Source of the DNA: Amphiplicatus sp046296195
GTDB taxonomy: Bacteria > Pseudomonadota > Alphaproteobacteria > Caulobacterales > Parvularculaceae
Length of the DNA stretch: 64,000 bases
Assembly (NCBI GenBank): GCA_046296195.1
Contig: JBKBLR010000003.1
Coordinates: 62,001 to 126,000 of the forward strand
Direction: 5' to 3'
This document shows positions 1-8,315 of this stretch, one piece after another. The translations under genes were made by a program, and so were the position numbers. Below the pieces are notes generated by a model. It made no database searches, was not told the origin of the DNA, and saw only the letters and a list, made by a program, of their open reading frames with translations. Every line of letters begins with the position of its first letter. The stretch's first letter is position 1.

Positions 1-1
1 G

Positions 2-154
2 TGGTCGAACAATTTCGGCCGGCCGCAACAGGTCGACGAAAAGGCTCTCGCCGACATGTATGCGCGCGCCGTCGGCGACATCCGCAATGACATCGTGATC
101 AATTGCGGCTGCTGCGGCGAGGGCGAAAAGAAAGCCGAGGCGCGCCCTTTTTAG
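2..154 (+). CDS. C-terminal end of an unidentified protein, cut by window start
   Basis: Reading from base 2 gives 50 codons in good high-GC3 coding style, ending at TAG 152-154. The visible end is hydrophilic and carries the short Cys-rich stretch NCGCCGEGEKK before the stop. I do not recognise the family. The stop is immediately preceded by C CCT TTT (145-151). A proline-rich reading frame with a membrane-anchor tail is open in the -1 frame from there. The true C terminus may therefore lie at 513 if the ribosome shifts, or if the assembly carries an indel. Confidence 0.6.
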   Translation, partial: WSNNFGRPQQVDEKALADMYARAVGDIRNDIVINCGCCGEGEKKAEARPF

Positions 155-513
155 GGTCCCGCCCCGTTCCGACGCGGCTCGCTGGCTATACGCCGGTCCC
201 GCGCGAACCAGGGCGGGTTCCTTCAGGGCCCGGCGAGCCGCCCGCGGTGACGCCGTCGCCCGTCTTCCCGCCGCGCGTAACCAATTGGGCGCCGCCTTAC
301 ATTCCGCCCTTCGATCTTCCGGGATTCATCCCGCCGGGCGGTGTGGCGCCGCCCGGGCCGCCGCCTTGCGATCCATCGAGGGACCCAGAATGTCCGCCCC
401 CGCCCCCGCCGCCGCATGACGTGCCTGAGCCCGGCGTCGTGCTGATCCTGCTTTTCGGCCTGCCGGCGATATGGCTGATCCTCGGGCGCCGCCGCCGCAA
501 GGGGGTGCGATGA
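103..513 (+). CDS. proline-rich protein tail with PEP-CTERM-like sorting signal
   Basis: About 110 residues, very rich in Pro and Gly, end in VPEPG, one hydrophobic segment and RRRRKGVR. That is the layout of a PEP-CTERM sorting signal: a VPEP motif, a transmembrane helix and a basic tail. Proteins of this class are normally exported and then handled by an exosortase. No signal peptide is visible here: the only upstream start is TTG at 103, inside the preceding gene, and codon style in this frame looks like coding only after about base 150. It may be the frameshifted end of the preceding gene, a remnant, or a separate short gene. No exosortase gene is in the window. Confidence 0.45.
   Translation: MRLLRRGRKESRGAPFLGSRPVPTRLAGYTPVPREPGRVPSGPGEPPAVTPSPVFPPRVTNWAPPYIPPFDLPGFIPPGGVAPPGPPPCDPSRDPECPPPPPPPHDVPEPGVVLILLFGLPAIWLILGRRRRKGVR
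145..217 (+). other. candidate -1 ribosomal frameshift signal
   Basis: Bases 145-151 read C CCT TTT in the frame of the upstream protein, which fits the X XXY YYZ slippery pattern. The zero-frame stop TAG follows at once (152-154). A slip of -1 gives CCC TTT TTA GGG and enters the open proline-rich frame. Downstream, CCCGCCC at 158-164 can pair perfectly with GGGCGGG at 211-217, starting 6 bases after the slippery site. A plain indel at the run of five T would look the same. Confidence 0.3.
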
Positions 514-559
514 AGACGTGAAAGGCGCATGGACAGGTTTCAGCCTTCCCATTCGCCCT

Positions 560-1999
560 TCACAACAAGACCAGCGCCGCCAGCCCGAGAAAGACAAAGA
601 ATCCGACGACGTCCGTCACCGTGGTGACGAAAACAGACGACGACACGGCCGGATCGGCGCCGGCGCGCTGCAGCCCCAGCGGCACCAGGATCCCGGCAAG
701 CCCGGCCGCGATGAGGTTGATGATCATCGCCGCGCCGATGACGACGGCGAGCCGCACCGCCTGATCGACGCTCGCCCCGGTGCTCGCATGCCAGAGTCCG
801 GCGAGCGCGCCCATGATCACCGCAAAGAGAATTCCGTTGAGCCCGCCGACGATCGTCTCACGCCAGATGATGCGTACGGCGTTGGCGGCGGTGAGATCCT
901 TCGTCGCAAGGCTGCGGACGGCGACGGTCAGCGTCTGCGTGCCGGCGTTGCCGCCCATCGAGGCGACGATCGGCATCAAGACGGCGAGCGCCACGACCTG
1001 TTCGATCGCCTTCTCGAAAACGGAAATCACCAGCGAGGCGAGGACGGCCGTCGCGAGATTCACGGCCAGCCAGGAAAACCGCGAGCGCACGGTTTCTACG
1101 ACGGTGTCGGTGAGGCCCGCCTCGGCGCCGACGCCGCCAAGGGCGAGCATGTCCTCATGGCTTTCCGCGTGCACGATCTCGACGACGTCATCGACGGTGA
1201 TCATGCCGACAAGCCGCTCGGCTTCGTCGACGACGGGCGCCGAGATGAGATTATACTGCTCGAACTTGTAGGCGACATCCTCCTGGTCCATCGAAACCGG
1301 GATGACTGTCAGGTCCTCGTTCATGATGTCGCTGATCGCGGTTTCCCGCTTCGCCTTGAGAAGCGTCGACAGCGGCACCGCGCCGATCGGCTTGAACGCC
1401 GGATCGACGACGAAAACCTCGTAGAACCGGTCCGGCAGGTCCTCCGACCCGCGCAGGCGGTCGATGATCTGGCCGACCGTCCAGTAGGCGGGCGCAGCGA
1501 AGACCTCGCGCTGCATCAGCCGGCCGGCCGATTCCTCCTCGAAATCGAAGGCTTGGCTCAGCGCGAGGCGGTCGACAACCGGCGCCTTGGCGAGAATTTC
1601 GGCCCGCTTGTCCTCGTCGAGATCTTCGAGAATGAAAGCGGCGTCATCAGTGTCGAGTTCGGCGACGGCGTCGGCGACCGCTTCGGGCCGCATCGCGCTG
1701 ACGACTTCCTCGGTGAGGTTGGCGTCGAGCTCCGGCAAAACCTCGGCGGGAAGCGCGCCGCCGAGGAGATCGATCAGCGCGAGGCGGTCCTCCTCATGCA
1801 GGAGCCCGATCGCATCCGCGAGATCGGCCGGATGCAGCGCGTCGATGATCGCATTGATGCGCGCGAGGTCGGACGCCTCGATCGCCGCCGTCAACGCCCC
1901 GACGGTTTGTTCCGCCAGCGTTTTGTCTTCCGCGCGCGCGGCGTCCTCCGGCGCGCGGGGGCCGTCGTCAGGATCGTCGAGCAAGGCCTGATCGGTCAT
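560..1999 (-). CDS. mgtE: magnesium transporter MgtE
   Basis: Magnesium channel/transporter of the inner membrane, 479 residues, full length for the family. The N-terminal helical MgtE domain covers about residues 30-150. A pair of CBS domains (about 165-290) senses magnesium in the cytosol. Five membrane helices follow from about 315 to the end. The signature MPIVASMGGNAGTQ lies at 342-355, and the acidic residues of the conserved pore segments are present (GADPA near 449, TTVTD near 463). ATG start at 1999 on the minus strand. It is divergent from the protease gene at 2271, with a shared 271-base upstream region. I see no magnesium riboswitch there. Confidence 0.95.
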   Translation of the reverse strand: MTDQALLDDPDDGPRAPEDAARAEDKTLAEQTVGALTAAIEASDLARINAIIDALHPADLADAIGLLHEEDRLALIDLLGGALPAEVLPELDANLTEEVVSAMRPEAVADAVAELDTDDAAFILEDLDEDKRAEILAKAPVVDRLALSQAFDFEEESAGRLMQREVFAAPAYWTVGQIIDRLRGSEDLPDRFYEVFVVDPAFKPIGAVPLSTLLKAKRETAISDIMNEDLTVIPVSMDQEDVAYKFEQYNLISAPVVDEAERLVGMITVDDVVEIVHAESHEDMLALGGVGAEAGLTDTVVETVRSRFSWLAVNLATAVLASLVISVFEKAIEQVVALAVLMPIVASMGGNAGTQTLTVAVRSLATKDLTAANAVRIIWRETIVGGLNGILFAVIMGALAGLWHASTGASVDQAVRLAVVIGAAMIINLIAAGLAGILVPLGLQRAGADPAVSSSVFVTTVTDVVGFFVFLGLAALVLL

Positions 2000-2270
2000 G
2001 GCTCGCCCCGCGCAGAAAGCGGATGAACGGAGAACGCGTCGCGAGGCCTATGGCAGCCTGCAGCCCGGATCAAGCCGCATCGCCCCGGCGGCCACGGGGC
2101 GGCCAAGCGCTTCCGGCATCGCCGCGCATGCCAAGGCCAGAAATCCGATTGATCGGCGGTCGGTCAAGAGTCAGACTTAAGGGCGCCGCAGCGATTGTTT
2201 GCGTGCTTGCTGCGACGGTCTTTGTCGCGCGACGAATTCGCTTCGTCTCGATATTTTGGGGAGATGGTTC

Positions 2271-4844
2271 ATGCCAATCAGCGATGCACGCGCTCGGCGT
2301 GCTCTATTGCTGCGCCCGCTGCGGGCGCTCGTGAAGTTCGCCGCCGGCGGGGCCGTCGCCCTTGCGGCGATCACCGTTGGGGAGGCCGCCGATCCAAATC
2401 CTGTCGGCCTCAACCAGAACATTCTCGTCATCTGCGTGAAATACACCGACATCGCCACGACCCGGCGGACGAGGTGTCAGGACTGGGTCGACTCGATGAA
2501 CGCCGAGATCAACCCATTTTACAACCAGTCGAGTTTCGGTCGCACGACTTTCAATTTTGTCGCCGCGCCAGGGCCGGACGATGGCTGGTACGATCTTGGG
2601 CTTGCGACCACGGATTACGACTTCACCCGCGTCGCTCAGGCGGCGGTGACGCTCGCCGATCCTGGCGTGAATTACGCTAATTACAATCGCGCCGCCGTGC
2701 TCACCAATTTCGCCGGCTTCGGCGGCCAGGGCGGCGGTCCTTGGTGGTGGCGCGTCAATGAAGGCGCTGAGGCAAGCATTGATTTCGGCGATGGCAATCC
2801 GCCGGCGCCGGCGCGCCTGATGACCATGTCGATCACCAATGAGTGGCTCGCGGATGCGGGCTACGGGGCGCCCTATGGCGCGGGCGCGCTCGACGACAGC
2901 AATACGGTGACGGCGCACGAAATCGGCCACCAGCTCAGCATGCCGACGCATTATGCCGATGTTCGGTGGTCGACCGGCCTCTCCCGCGACGTCGTCACGC
3001 CATGGGACATCATGGGCCTCAGCCCGACGATGAACCATTTCACCGGCTGGGCGAAGGCGCAGCGCAATTTCACTCAGGCGGGATTTGTCCGCACGATCGG
3101 GCCGCCAGTCGGATCAAACATCAACCAGCTTGTGCGCCTGCGTCCCGTATCGCGGACGCCTTCGGGGACGGACACGCAGGTCATCAAGATCCCGCTGTCA
3201 AATTCACCCGTCTTCACCGGCTATGTCGTTGAGCTCAGAAGGCAGGTGAACGGCGATGATCTGCTGCCGAGCGCCGGCGTCCTCGTCAGCTATGTGGACG
3301 AGCGTCCCGACGCCATTTTGAAGCTCATCGCGCTTGAAGACCCAAGCATGCCCGGCGACATGAACCAGGCGCCGCTCGATCTGGGCGAGACCTACACCGA
3401 TCCCGGCTATAACCTCTCGATCACGTATGAGAGCAACGCCGGCGAGGACGCCAATGTCCGCATCCAGTACAACCTGCCCGCGTCATCGCGCCCCAATCCG
3501 TCGATCATGCCCTGGGGCGCACCGCCGTGGGAAACTCCTGACATCTGGATCGACAGCGAGCGAAACGGATGGGGGACCTATCGCTACACGGACGGCGCCG
3601 GCAATCCCGCCGGCAATGGCGATGACGCCTGGGTCGGCCGCGTCAACCGCGTCATGGTCCGCGTTCGCAATTCCGGCCCTGGCCTTGCGACCAACGTGCG
3701 CGCGCAGGTGTTCGTCAATTCGCCGCCAGGCATGGGCGACGCGGGCGCGAACTGGGATTATCTCGGTACGATCGTCTTTCCGTCGATCGGCGCCGGGCTG
3801 GTCGCGCAGGACTTCATCAACTGGACGCCGAGCGTCGGACAGCACACCTGCATCAAGGTGGTGCTGGTCGCGACGCCGGGAGAATTGTCGGAATCGGACA
3901 ATTTGGCGCAGGAGAACGTCTCGGCCTTCGACACGTCGTCCGGCAGTCCGTTCGAGCCGGTGTCGCTGAAGGTCACGGTCAACAATCCGTTTGCGGAGCA
4001 ATCGACGCCGGTCCGCTATCACCTGCGCGACGTGCCGGAGGGCTGGGGCTTCCGCATCGAGCCGATGGAAGCCGAACTTCCGCCAGGAGGATCGGAATCA
4101 GTGCGGGTGACGCTCTACCCGTCTGGGTTGCCGGCTGGACGGGAAGACGGCCGCCTTCAGGAGCTGCGGCGCAAGACGACGCAGATCGGCTTTCTCGCGC
4201 GGCCGAAACTCGAGGCCCAGATTCCCTACGCCGACACTTATGTTCCGATCGGGGGCGTCGAGATGTGGACCCATCTCGTCGACAGGACGCGCCTCACTTG
4301 CCGCATCGGGGACATCGCCAATCCGCAGGACCGGCCGAAGCTCGATCCGCGCCTCAAGGATCTGCGGCCCACGCTGAAAAATCTCGGCGACCAGGCTCCG
4401 CTGGACGGCGCCGTCCGGAAGGGCGTCGTCGGCGCTGTCTCGCCGTCGCGGGCGATCCAGGAGCAACTTGCCGCGCGCCTGCCGAAAGACGTTCTCGTCG
4501 GCGGCAAGGGTGAGATTGCCCCGCAGGTCGCCGAGGCGCGTAAACTTCTCGGCGCGACGTCGCTCATCCGGCCCGAAGCTGAGCCGATGCGCGCCTCGGC
4601 GAACGGTCCGGTCGTCGTCGCCGGCGAACTGGCGCCTGCAGTCGCGGGCGCAACGATCGCCGTCGAAATGCGCGCGCCCGGCGGCAAGGGATATGTGCAG
4701 CTGACGAAAACAGACAGCGCCGGGCGCTATGTCTTGCAGATGAAGCCGCTCGGATCCGGCGAGGCTGTCGTTCAGGCCCACTTCGCCGGCGACAACCGGC
4801 GCGGCGCCGCCGAAAGCGGCAATTGCCGCGTGATCGTTCAGTAG
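2271..4844 (+). CDS. secreted M6-like zinc metalloprotease with CARDB-like and Ig-like C-terminal parts
   Basis: 857-residue secreted protein. I chose ATG 2271 because GGGGAGA lies 6 bases upstream and the product then starts with a basic stretch and a hydrophobic signal (about residues 10-38). Zinc-protease features are HEIGH at 216-220 and WDIMG at 245-249, followed by NHFTGWAK, the arrangement seen in immune-inhibitor-A/M6-type peptidases. The middle part (about 430-560) contains a section on asymmetry-free unary repeats of the CARDB type (NRVMVRVRNSGPG), suggesting a beta-sandwich. The last about 80 residues look Ig-like. It stands alone, with convergent DUF1467 downstream. Substrate unknown; an extracellular or periplasmic role is inferred from the signal peptide. 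Confidence 0.75.
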   Translation: MPISDARARRALLLRPLRALVKFAAGGAVALAAITVGEAADPNPVGLNQNILVICVKYTDIATTRRTRCQDWVDSMNAEINPFYNQSSFGRTTFNFVAAPGPDDGWYDLGLATTDYDFTRVAQAAVTLADPGVNYANYNRAAVLTNFAGFGGQGGGPWWWRVNEGAEASIDFGDGNPPAPARLMTMSITNEWLADAGYGAPYGAGALDDSNTVTAHEIGHQLSMPTHYADVRWSTGLSRDVVTPWDIMGLSPTMNHFTGWAKAQRNFTQAGFVRTIGPPVGSNINQLVRLRPVSRTPSGTDTQVIKIPLSNSPVFTGYVVELRRQVNGDDLLPSAGVLVSYVDERPDAILKLIALEDPSMPGDMNQAPLDLGETYTDPGYNLSITYESNAGEDANVRIQYNLPASSRPNPSIMPWGAPPWETPDIWIDSERNGWGTYRYTDGAGNPAGNGDDAWVGRVNRVMVRVRNSGPGLATNVRAQVFVNSPPGMGDAGANWDYLGTIVFPSIGAGLVAQDFINWTPSVGQHTCIKVVLVATPGELSESDNLAQENVSAFDTSSGSPFEPVSLKVTVNNPFAEQSTPVRYHLRDVPEGWGFRIEPMEAELPPGGSESVRVTLYPSGLPAGREDGRLQELRRKTTQIGFLARPKLEAQIPYADTYVPIGGVEMWTHLVDRTRLTCRIGDIANPQDRPKLDPRLKDLRPTLKNLGDQAPLDGAVRKGVVGAVSPSRAIQEQLAARLPKDVLVGGKGEIAPQVAEARKLLGATSLIRPEAEPMRASANGPVVVAGELAPAVAGATIAVEMRAPGGKGYVQLTKTDSAGRYVLQMKPLGSGEAVVQAHFAGDNRRGAAESGNCRVIVQ

Positions 4845-4851
4845 GCTGACA

Positions 4852-4887
4852 AGGGCGAGGGCACCGGCGAAACCGGCGCCCCGCCCT
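4852..4887. terminator. strong hairpin between convergent genes
   Basis: An imperfect, GC-rich inverted repeat (agggcg...gccct arms, GAAA-type loop) lies between the stop of the protease and the stop of the DUF1467 gene. It could end transcription from both sides. No run of T follows on either strand, so it is not a textbook intrinsic terminator. Confidence 0.35.
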
Positions 4888-5131
4888 ATTCCCTGAAATT
4901 GATGAGGCCGCTGGCGACGACGAGGGCGACGACGGCGGTCAGCACGGCGGCGATCGCGGTCGTCAGGATCGCCTTGCGCTTGAGGCCCGGATCGGCGGGC
5001 GCGCCGGGTTCGGCGCCGGCGACGCCGTCGGCGTCCGATTCCCAGCGTCCCCTGATCCCCATCGGCAGCACGGCGAAGAACACGCACCACCAGATGAGAA
5101 TGAAGACGATGACAATGCCGACCGGTCCCAT
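4886..5131 (-). CDS. DUF1467 family small membrane protein
   Basis: 81 residues with two membrane helices (about residues 3-22 and 55-76). The linker between them is short and acidic, and a LPMGIRGRWE-type motif lies just after helix 1. DUF1467 proteins are small alphaproteobacterial membrane proteins of unknown function, often found next to RNase J, as here. I chose ATG at 5131, five bases after the RNase J stop; a longer reading would run into rnj. It is the last gene of the nuo-birA-coaX-rnj run and probably depends on the same transcript. Function cannot be told from the sequence. Confidence 0.8.
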   Translation of the reverse strand: MGPVGIVIVFILIWWCVFFAVLPMGIRGRWESDADGVAGAEPGAPADPGLKRKAILTTAIAAVLTAVVALVVASGLINFRE

Positions 5132-5136
5132 GGCGT

Positions 5137-6795
5137 TCACACCCGCTGGATAAGGACCGCAACGCCGGGACGCTTGCCCCAATGCTCGGTCATGACGGTG
5201 CGGACGGCGCGCGAAACCGCGAGCGTCGCCGCCTCGTCGTCGAGCCGCTGTTTCTTGGACAGGATGTGAAAGGCGGCCTCCGCCTTCTCGATGACAAGGG
5301 CGGCGAGGTCGTCGACGCCCGGCGCCTCGCGCGGCGCCCCGGCGATGGCGACCGCCGGCTCGGCGGCGAAGTCGCCATGCTCGTCGATCGCGAGCGCGAC
5401 AGTCACCACGCCGGCGAAGGCGAGCTTGCGCCGCTCGCGCATCGGCCCCGAGCCTTCGGGCAGGAGGAGGTCGCCGTCGAGCATCCAGCGGCCGGCGGGA
5501 ACCTCGTCGATCAATTCAGGCTCGCCCGGCGCAAGGCGGATGAGGTCGCCGTTGCGCGGCGCGATCGCATCCTTGACGCCGAGCGTCAGGGCGAAATCGG
5601 CATGCGCTTCGAGATGGCGCGCCTCGCCATGGACGGGAATGGAATAGGCCGGGCGCACCCATTCATACATCTTTTTCAATTCGTCCCGGTTCGGATGGCC
5701 GGAGACATGCGTGAAGGCGTCCTTCTCGGTGATGACCTTGACGCCAAGCTCGACGAGGTCGTTGATGAGCGTGAAGATGTCGCGCTCATTGCCCGGAATG
5801 ATCTTCGAGGAGAAGATCACCGTGTCGCCTTCGCTCAGCGTCAGCTCGCGGTGATCGTCACGCGCGATGCGGGCGAGCGCGGCGCGCGGTTCGCCCTGGC
5901 TGCCGGTGCAGAGATAAAGAACGTGCTCGCGCGGCAGGAACCCCGCCTCCTCCGGCTCGACGAAGTTGACGCCCGCCGGCAGGAGCCCGACTTCGCGCGC
6001 CGCGCCGACGATCCGCAGCATCGACCGGCCGAGAAGGCATACGGACCGGTCCGCGGCGTAAGCGGCCTCGCACACGGAAACGACACGCGCGACGTTGGAG
6101 GCGAAGGTCGTCACCGCGACGCGGCCCGGCTGCGCGGCGATGAGCTTGGTGAGGCTCTCCTTCACGCGCATTTCCGAACCTGACTCGCCGGAGGAAAGGA
6201 CGTTCGTTGAATCGCAGACCATGGCGAGAACGCCTTCGTCGCCGAGAGCGAGAAGGCGCGGGGAATCCGTCACCGGGCCCAGCGTCGGCTCGGGATCGAT
6301 CTTCCAGTCGCCGGTGTGCAGCACGACTCCGAGGGGCGTCCTGATGATGACGCCGTTGGGCTCCGGAATCGAATGGGTGAGCGTGACGAATTCGAGATCG
6401 AATGGGCCGATCGTCAGTCGCGCGCCGAGATCGATGACCTTGAGATCGAGCTTGGCGCCGCGCTCCTCAAGCTTGCTTTCGATGAGCTTCGCCGTAAACG
6501 CGGTCGCATAGGCCGGGCATTTGAAGTCAGGCCCGAGAAGCGCGATTGCGCCGATGTGATCCTCGTGGCCGTGGGTCAGGATGAGCCCGAGGAGGTTCTC
6601 ACGTTCTTCGAGGATGAAGGTCGGATCGGCGCAGATAAGCTCGACGCCCGGCGTCGAAAGGTCGCCGAAGCTGACCCCGCAGTCGATCATGATCCATTTG
6701 CGCGCCGTCGGCGGCCCGAACCCGTAAAGGTTCATGTTCATGCCGATTTCGCCGGAGCCGCCGAGGGGGAGGAAGACGAGTTCGTCTTTCGCCAT
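5137..6795 (-). CDS. rnj: ribonuclease J
   Basis: RNase J, a metallo-beta-lactamase/beta-CASP ribonuclease (5'-3' exo- and endonuclease) used in RNA decay and rRNA maturation. 552 residues, the usual size. The zinc motif HGHEDH is at 75-80, HTGDWK near 180 supplies a further metal-site Asp, and VHGEARH near 390 lies in the beta-CASP part. The C-terminal domain is present. Its ATG overlaps the stop of coaX as TGATG (6793-6797), which implies coupled translation. The order coaX-rnj-DUF1467 behind nuoN is a familiar alphaproteobacterial arrangement. Confidence 0.95.
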   Translation of the reverse strand: MAKDELVFLPLGGSGEIGMNMNLYGFGPPTARKWIMIDCGVSFGDLSTPGVELICADPTFILEERENLLGLILTHGHEDHIGAIALLGPDFKCPAYATAFTAKLIESKLEERGAKLDLKVIDLGARLTIGPFDLEFVTLTHSIPEPNGVIIRTPLGVVLHTGDWKIDPEPTLGPVTDSPRLLALGDEGVLAMVCDSTNVLSSGESGSEMRVKESLTKLIAAQPGRVAVTTFASNVARVVSVCEAAYAADRSVCLLGRSMLRIVGAAREVGLLPAGVNFVEPEEAGFLPREHVLYLCTGSQGEPRAALARIARDDHRELTLSEGDTVIFSSKIIPGNERDIFTLINDLVELGVKVITEKDAFTHVSGHPNRDELKKMYEWVRPAYSIPVHGEARHLEAHADFALTLGVKDAIAPRNGDLIRLAPGEPELIDEVPAGRWMLDGDLLLPEGSGPMRERRKLAFAGVVTVALAIDEHGDFAAEPAVAIAGAPREAPGVDDLAALVIEKAEAAFHILSKKQRLDDEAATLAVSRAVRTVMTEHWGKRPGVAVLIQRV

Positions 6796-7568
6796 CAGCG
6801 TTTCGCCTTCATGCGTTTCCAGATTTCATGGAGGCCCTTGATGGTGAGGTCGGCGTCGAAATAGTCGATGCAGCTTGTCGCGCCCTCGAACAGGGAGACG
6901 ACTCCGCCCGTCGCGACAACCCTGAGCGGCTCGGGATATTCCGCCTTGATGCGCGCGACGAGCCCTTCGATGAGACTGATATAGCCCCAGAAGACGCCCG
7001 ACTGCATGGCGCCGACCGTGTCCTTGCCGATCACCCGCGCCGGGCGTTCGATGGCGACGCGGGGGAGCTGCGCGGCGGCGTCGTGCAGCGCCTGCATCGA
7101 CAGGTTGATGCCCGGCGAGATGATGCCACCTTCGAAGCCGCCGTCCTTGCCGACCATGTCGAAATTGGTCGCCGTGCCGCTGTCGACGACAACGCAGGGC
7201 CCGCCATAGGCCTTGAAGGCGCCGACGGCGTTGACGAGCCTGTCCGCGCCGGCCTCGGCGGGCTTCGGAATGCGCACCTCGACGCCCGGGATCGTCGCCG
7301 CCGTGACGACGAAGGGCTCGGTCTTGAAATAGCGTCGCGACAGGTTGCGGAAATGGAAGAGCGACTGCGGCACGACGTTCGACAGGATGCAGTCCGAAAT
7401 CTGGTCGAGCCGGTAGCCGTTCATCGCCATCATCTGCGACAGCCAGGCGGCGTATTCATCCGCCGTCCGCGTCGAGGAGGTCGAGATGCGCCACTGCATG
7501 ACCGGCGTATCGCCGTCATAAAGCGCGATGACCGAATTGGTGTTGCCGACATCGATAGCGATGAGCAT
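6795..7568 (-). CDS. coaX: type III pantothenate kinase
   Basis: Phosphorylates pantothenate, the first step of CoA synthesis. 257 residues of the ASKHA fold. The phosphate motif DVGNTN is at 6-11, the pantothenate-site GADR at 107-110, and the second phosphate motif DSGTATNFD at 129-137. CoaX enzymes differ from CoaA in needing a monovalent cation and in resisting CoA feedback; that is family knowledge, not something read here. Start and stop overlap the neighbours birA and rnj by a base or so, so the genes are probably co-translated. Confidence 0.95.
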   Translation of the reverse strand: MLIAIDVGNTNSVIALYDGDTPVMQWRISTSSTRTADEYAAWLSQMMAMNGYRLDQISDCILSNVVPQSLFHFRNLSRRYFKTEPFVVTAATIPGVEVRIPKPAEAGADRLVNAVGAFKAYGGPCVVVDSGTATNFDMVGKDGGFEGGIISPGINLSMQALHDAAAQLPRVAIERPARVIGKDTVGAMQSGVFWGYISLIEGLVARIKAEYPEPLRVVATGGVVSLFEGATSCIDYFDADLTIKGLHEIWKRMKAKR

Positions 7569-8314
7569 CAGGGACTCCGGGATGCGGGCGGCAGCACCGC
7601 CCCGGCGGCGATGGCGCGCCGCTCGCCGTTCGAGTTTAATATAAGCGCGCCCGAGTTATCGAGATCCTCGAAAACGCCTTGTACGACGCCGGCGGGCGTT
7701 TCGATCCTTGTCGGGCGGCCGAGGCCGGCGCCGCGCTCGAGCCACTCCGCCCGAATGGGGGCGAAGCCCTCCCCCGCCCATTGACGGCGACGGAAGGCGA
7801 AAAGGTCGTCGAGCGTTTCGACGAATTGACGCGGCCCCGGCGGCGCGCCGTCCAGAAAATCGAGAAGCCGCGCGGCGGGATAGGCGAGCCCCCGGGGCGC
7901 CGTGACGATATTGACGCCGACGCCGAGCGCGACCAGCGGCGCCTCGCCCACAAGTTCGAGGAGAAGGCCTGCGATCTTCGCGCCGCCCGCAAGGAGATCA
8001 TTAGGCCATTTGAAGGAAAGGTCCGCGCGCGGAGCAAAGCGGCGGACAGCGTCCGCGACGCTGAGCGCCGCGACGAAGGACAATTCGGGCAGTCGTTCCT
8101 TCGGCGCCTCAGGGCGGAAGAGGAACGTCGCCGCGATGTCGCCTTCTTCCTGCAGCCATTCCGTCCCGCGCCGGCCATAGCCGGCGGTTTGCTTGAGGGC
8201 GACGATCCATAAGGGGCCGCCCTCGCCCAGCGCAGCGCGGCGCTTGGCCTCGAGGCTTGTCGAATCGAGCGTTGGAAAGACTTCGATCCGCGAGAGCTTG
8301 CGCGACGTCGACAC
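7568..8314 (-). CDS. birA: biotin--[acetyl-CoA-carboxylase] ligase, no DNA-binding domain
   Basis: Attaches biotin to the carrier domain of acetyl-CoA carboxylase and other biotin enzymes. 248 residues. KQTAGYGRRGTEW near residue 42 is the biotinyl-AMP loop and KWPNDLL near 103 the second signature. A small C-terminal SH3-like domain follows. The N-terminal helix-turn-helix of E. coli BirA is missing, so this is a monofunctional ligase and not a repressor. The start is GTG at 8314, one base after the nuoN stop. It belongs to the nuo run by spacing. Confidence 0.93.
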   Translation of the reverse strand: MSTSRKLSRIEVFPTLDSTSLEAKRRAALGEGGPLWIVALKQTAGYGRRGTEWLQEEGDIAATFLFRPEAPKERLPELSFVAALSVADAVRRFAPRADLSFKWPNDLLAGGAKIAGLLLELVGEAPLVALGVGVNIVTAPRGLAYPAARLLDFLDGAPPGPRQFVETLDDLFAFRRRQWAGEGFAPIRAEWLERGAGLGRPTRIETPAGVVQGVFEDLDNSGALILNSNGERRAIAAGAVLPPASRSP

Positions 8315-8315
8315 G

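Noticed and set aside
518..2026. Long plus-strand open frame of 502 codons opposite mgtE
   Set aside because: It is the mirror of mgtE caused by high GC; its composition (Arg/Asp/His-rich, no domain) is not protein-like and mgtE is certain.
2000..2270. Magnesium riboswitch upstream of mgtE
   Set aside because: No stable conserved leader structure could be recognised in the divergent region.
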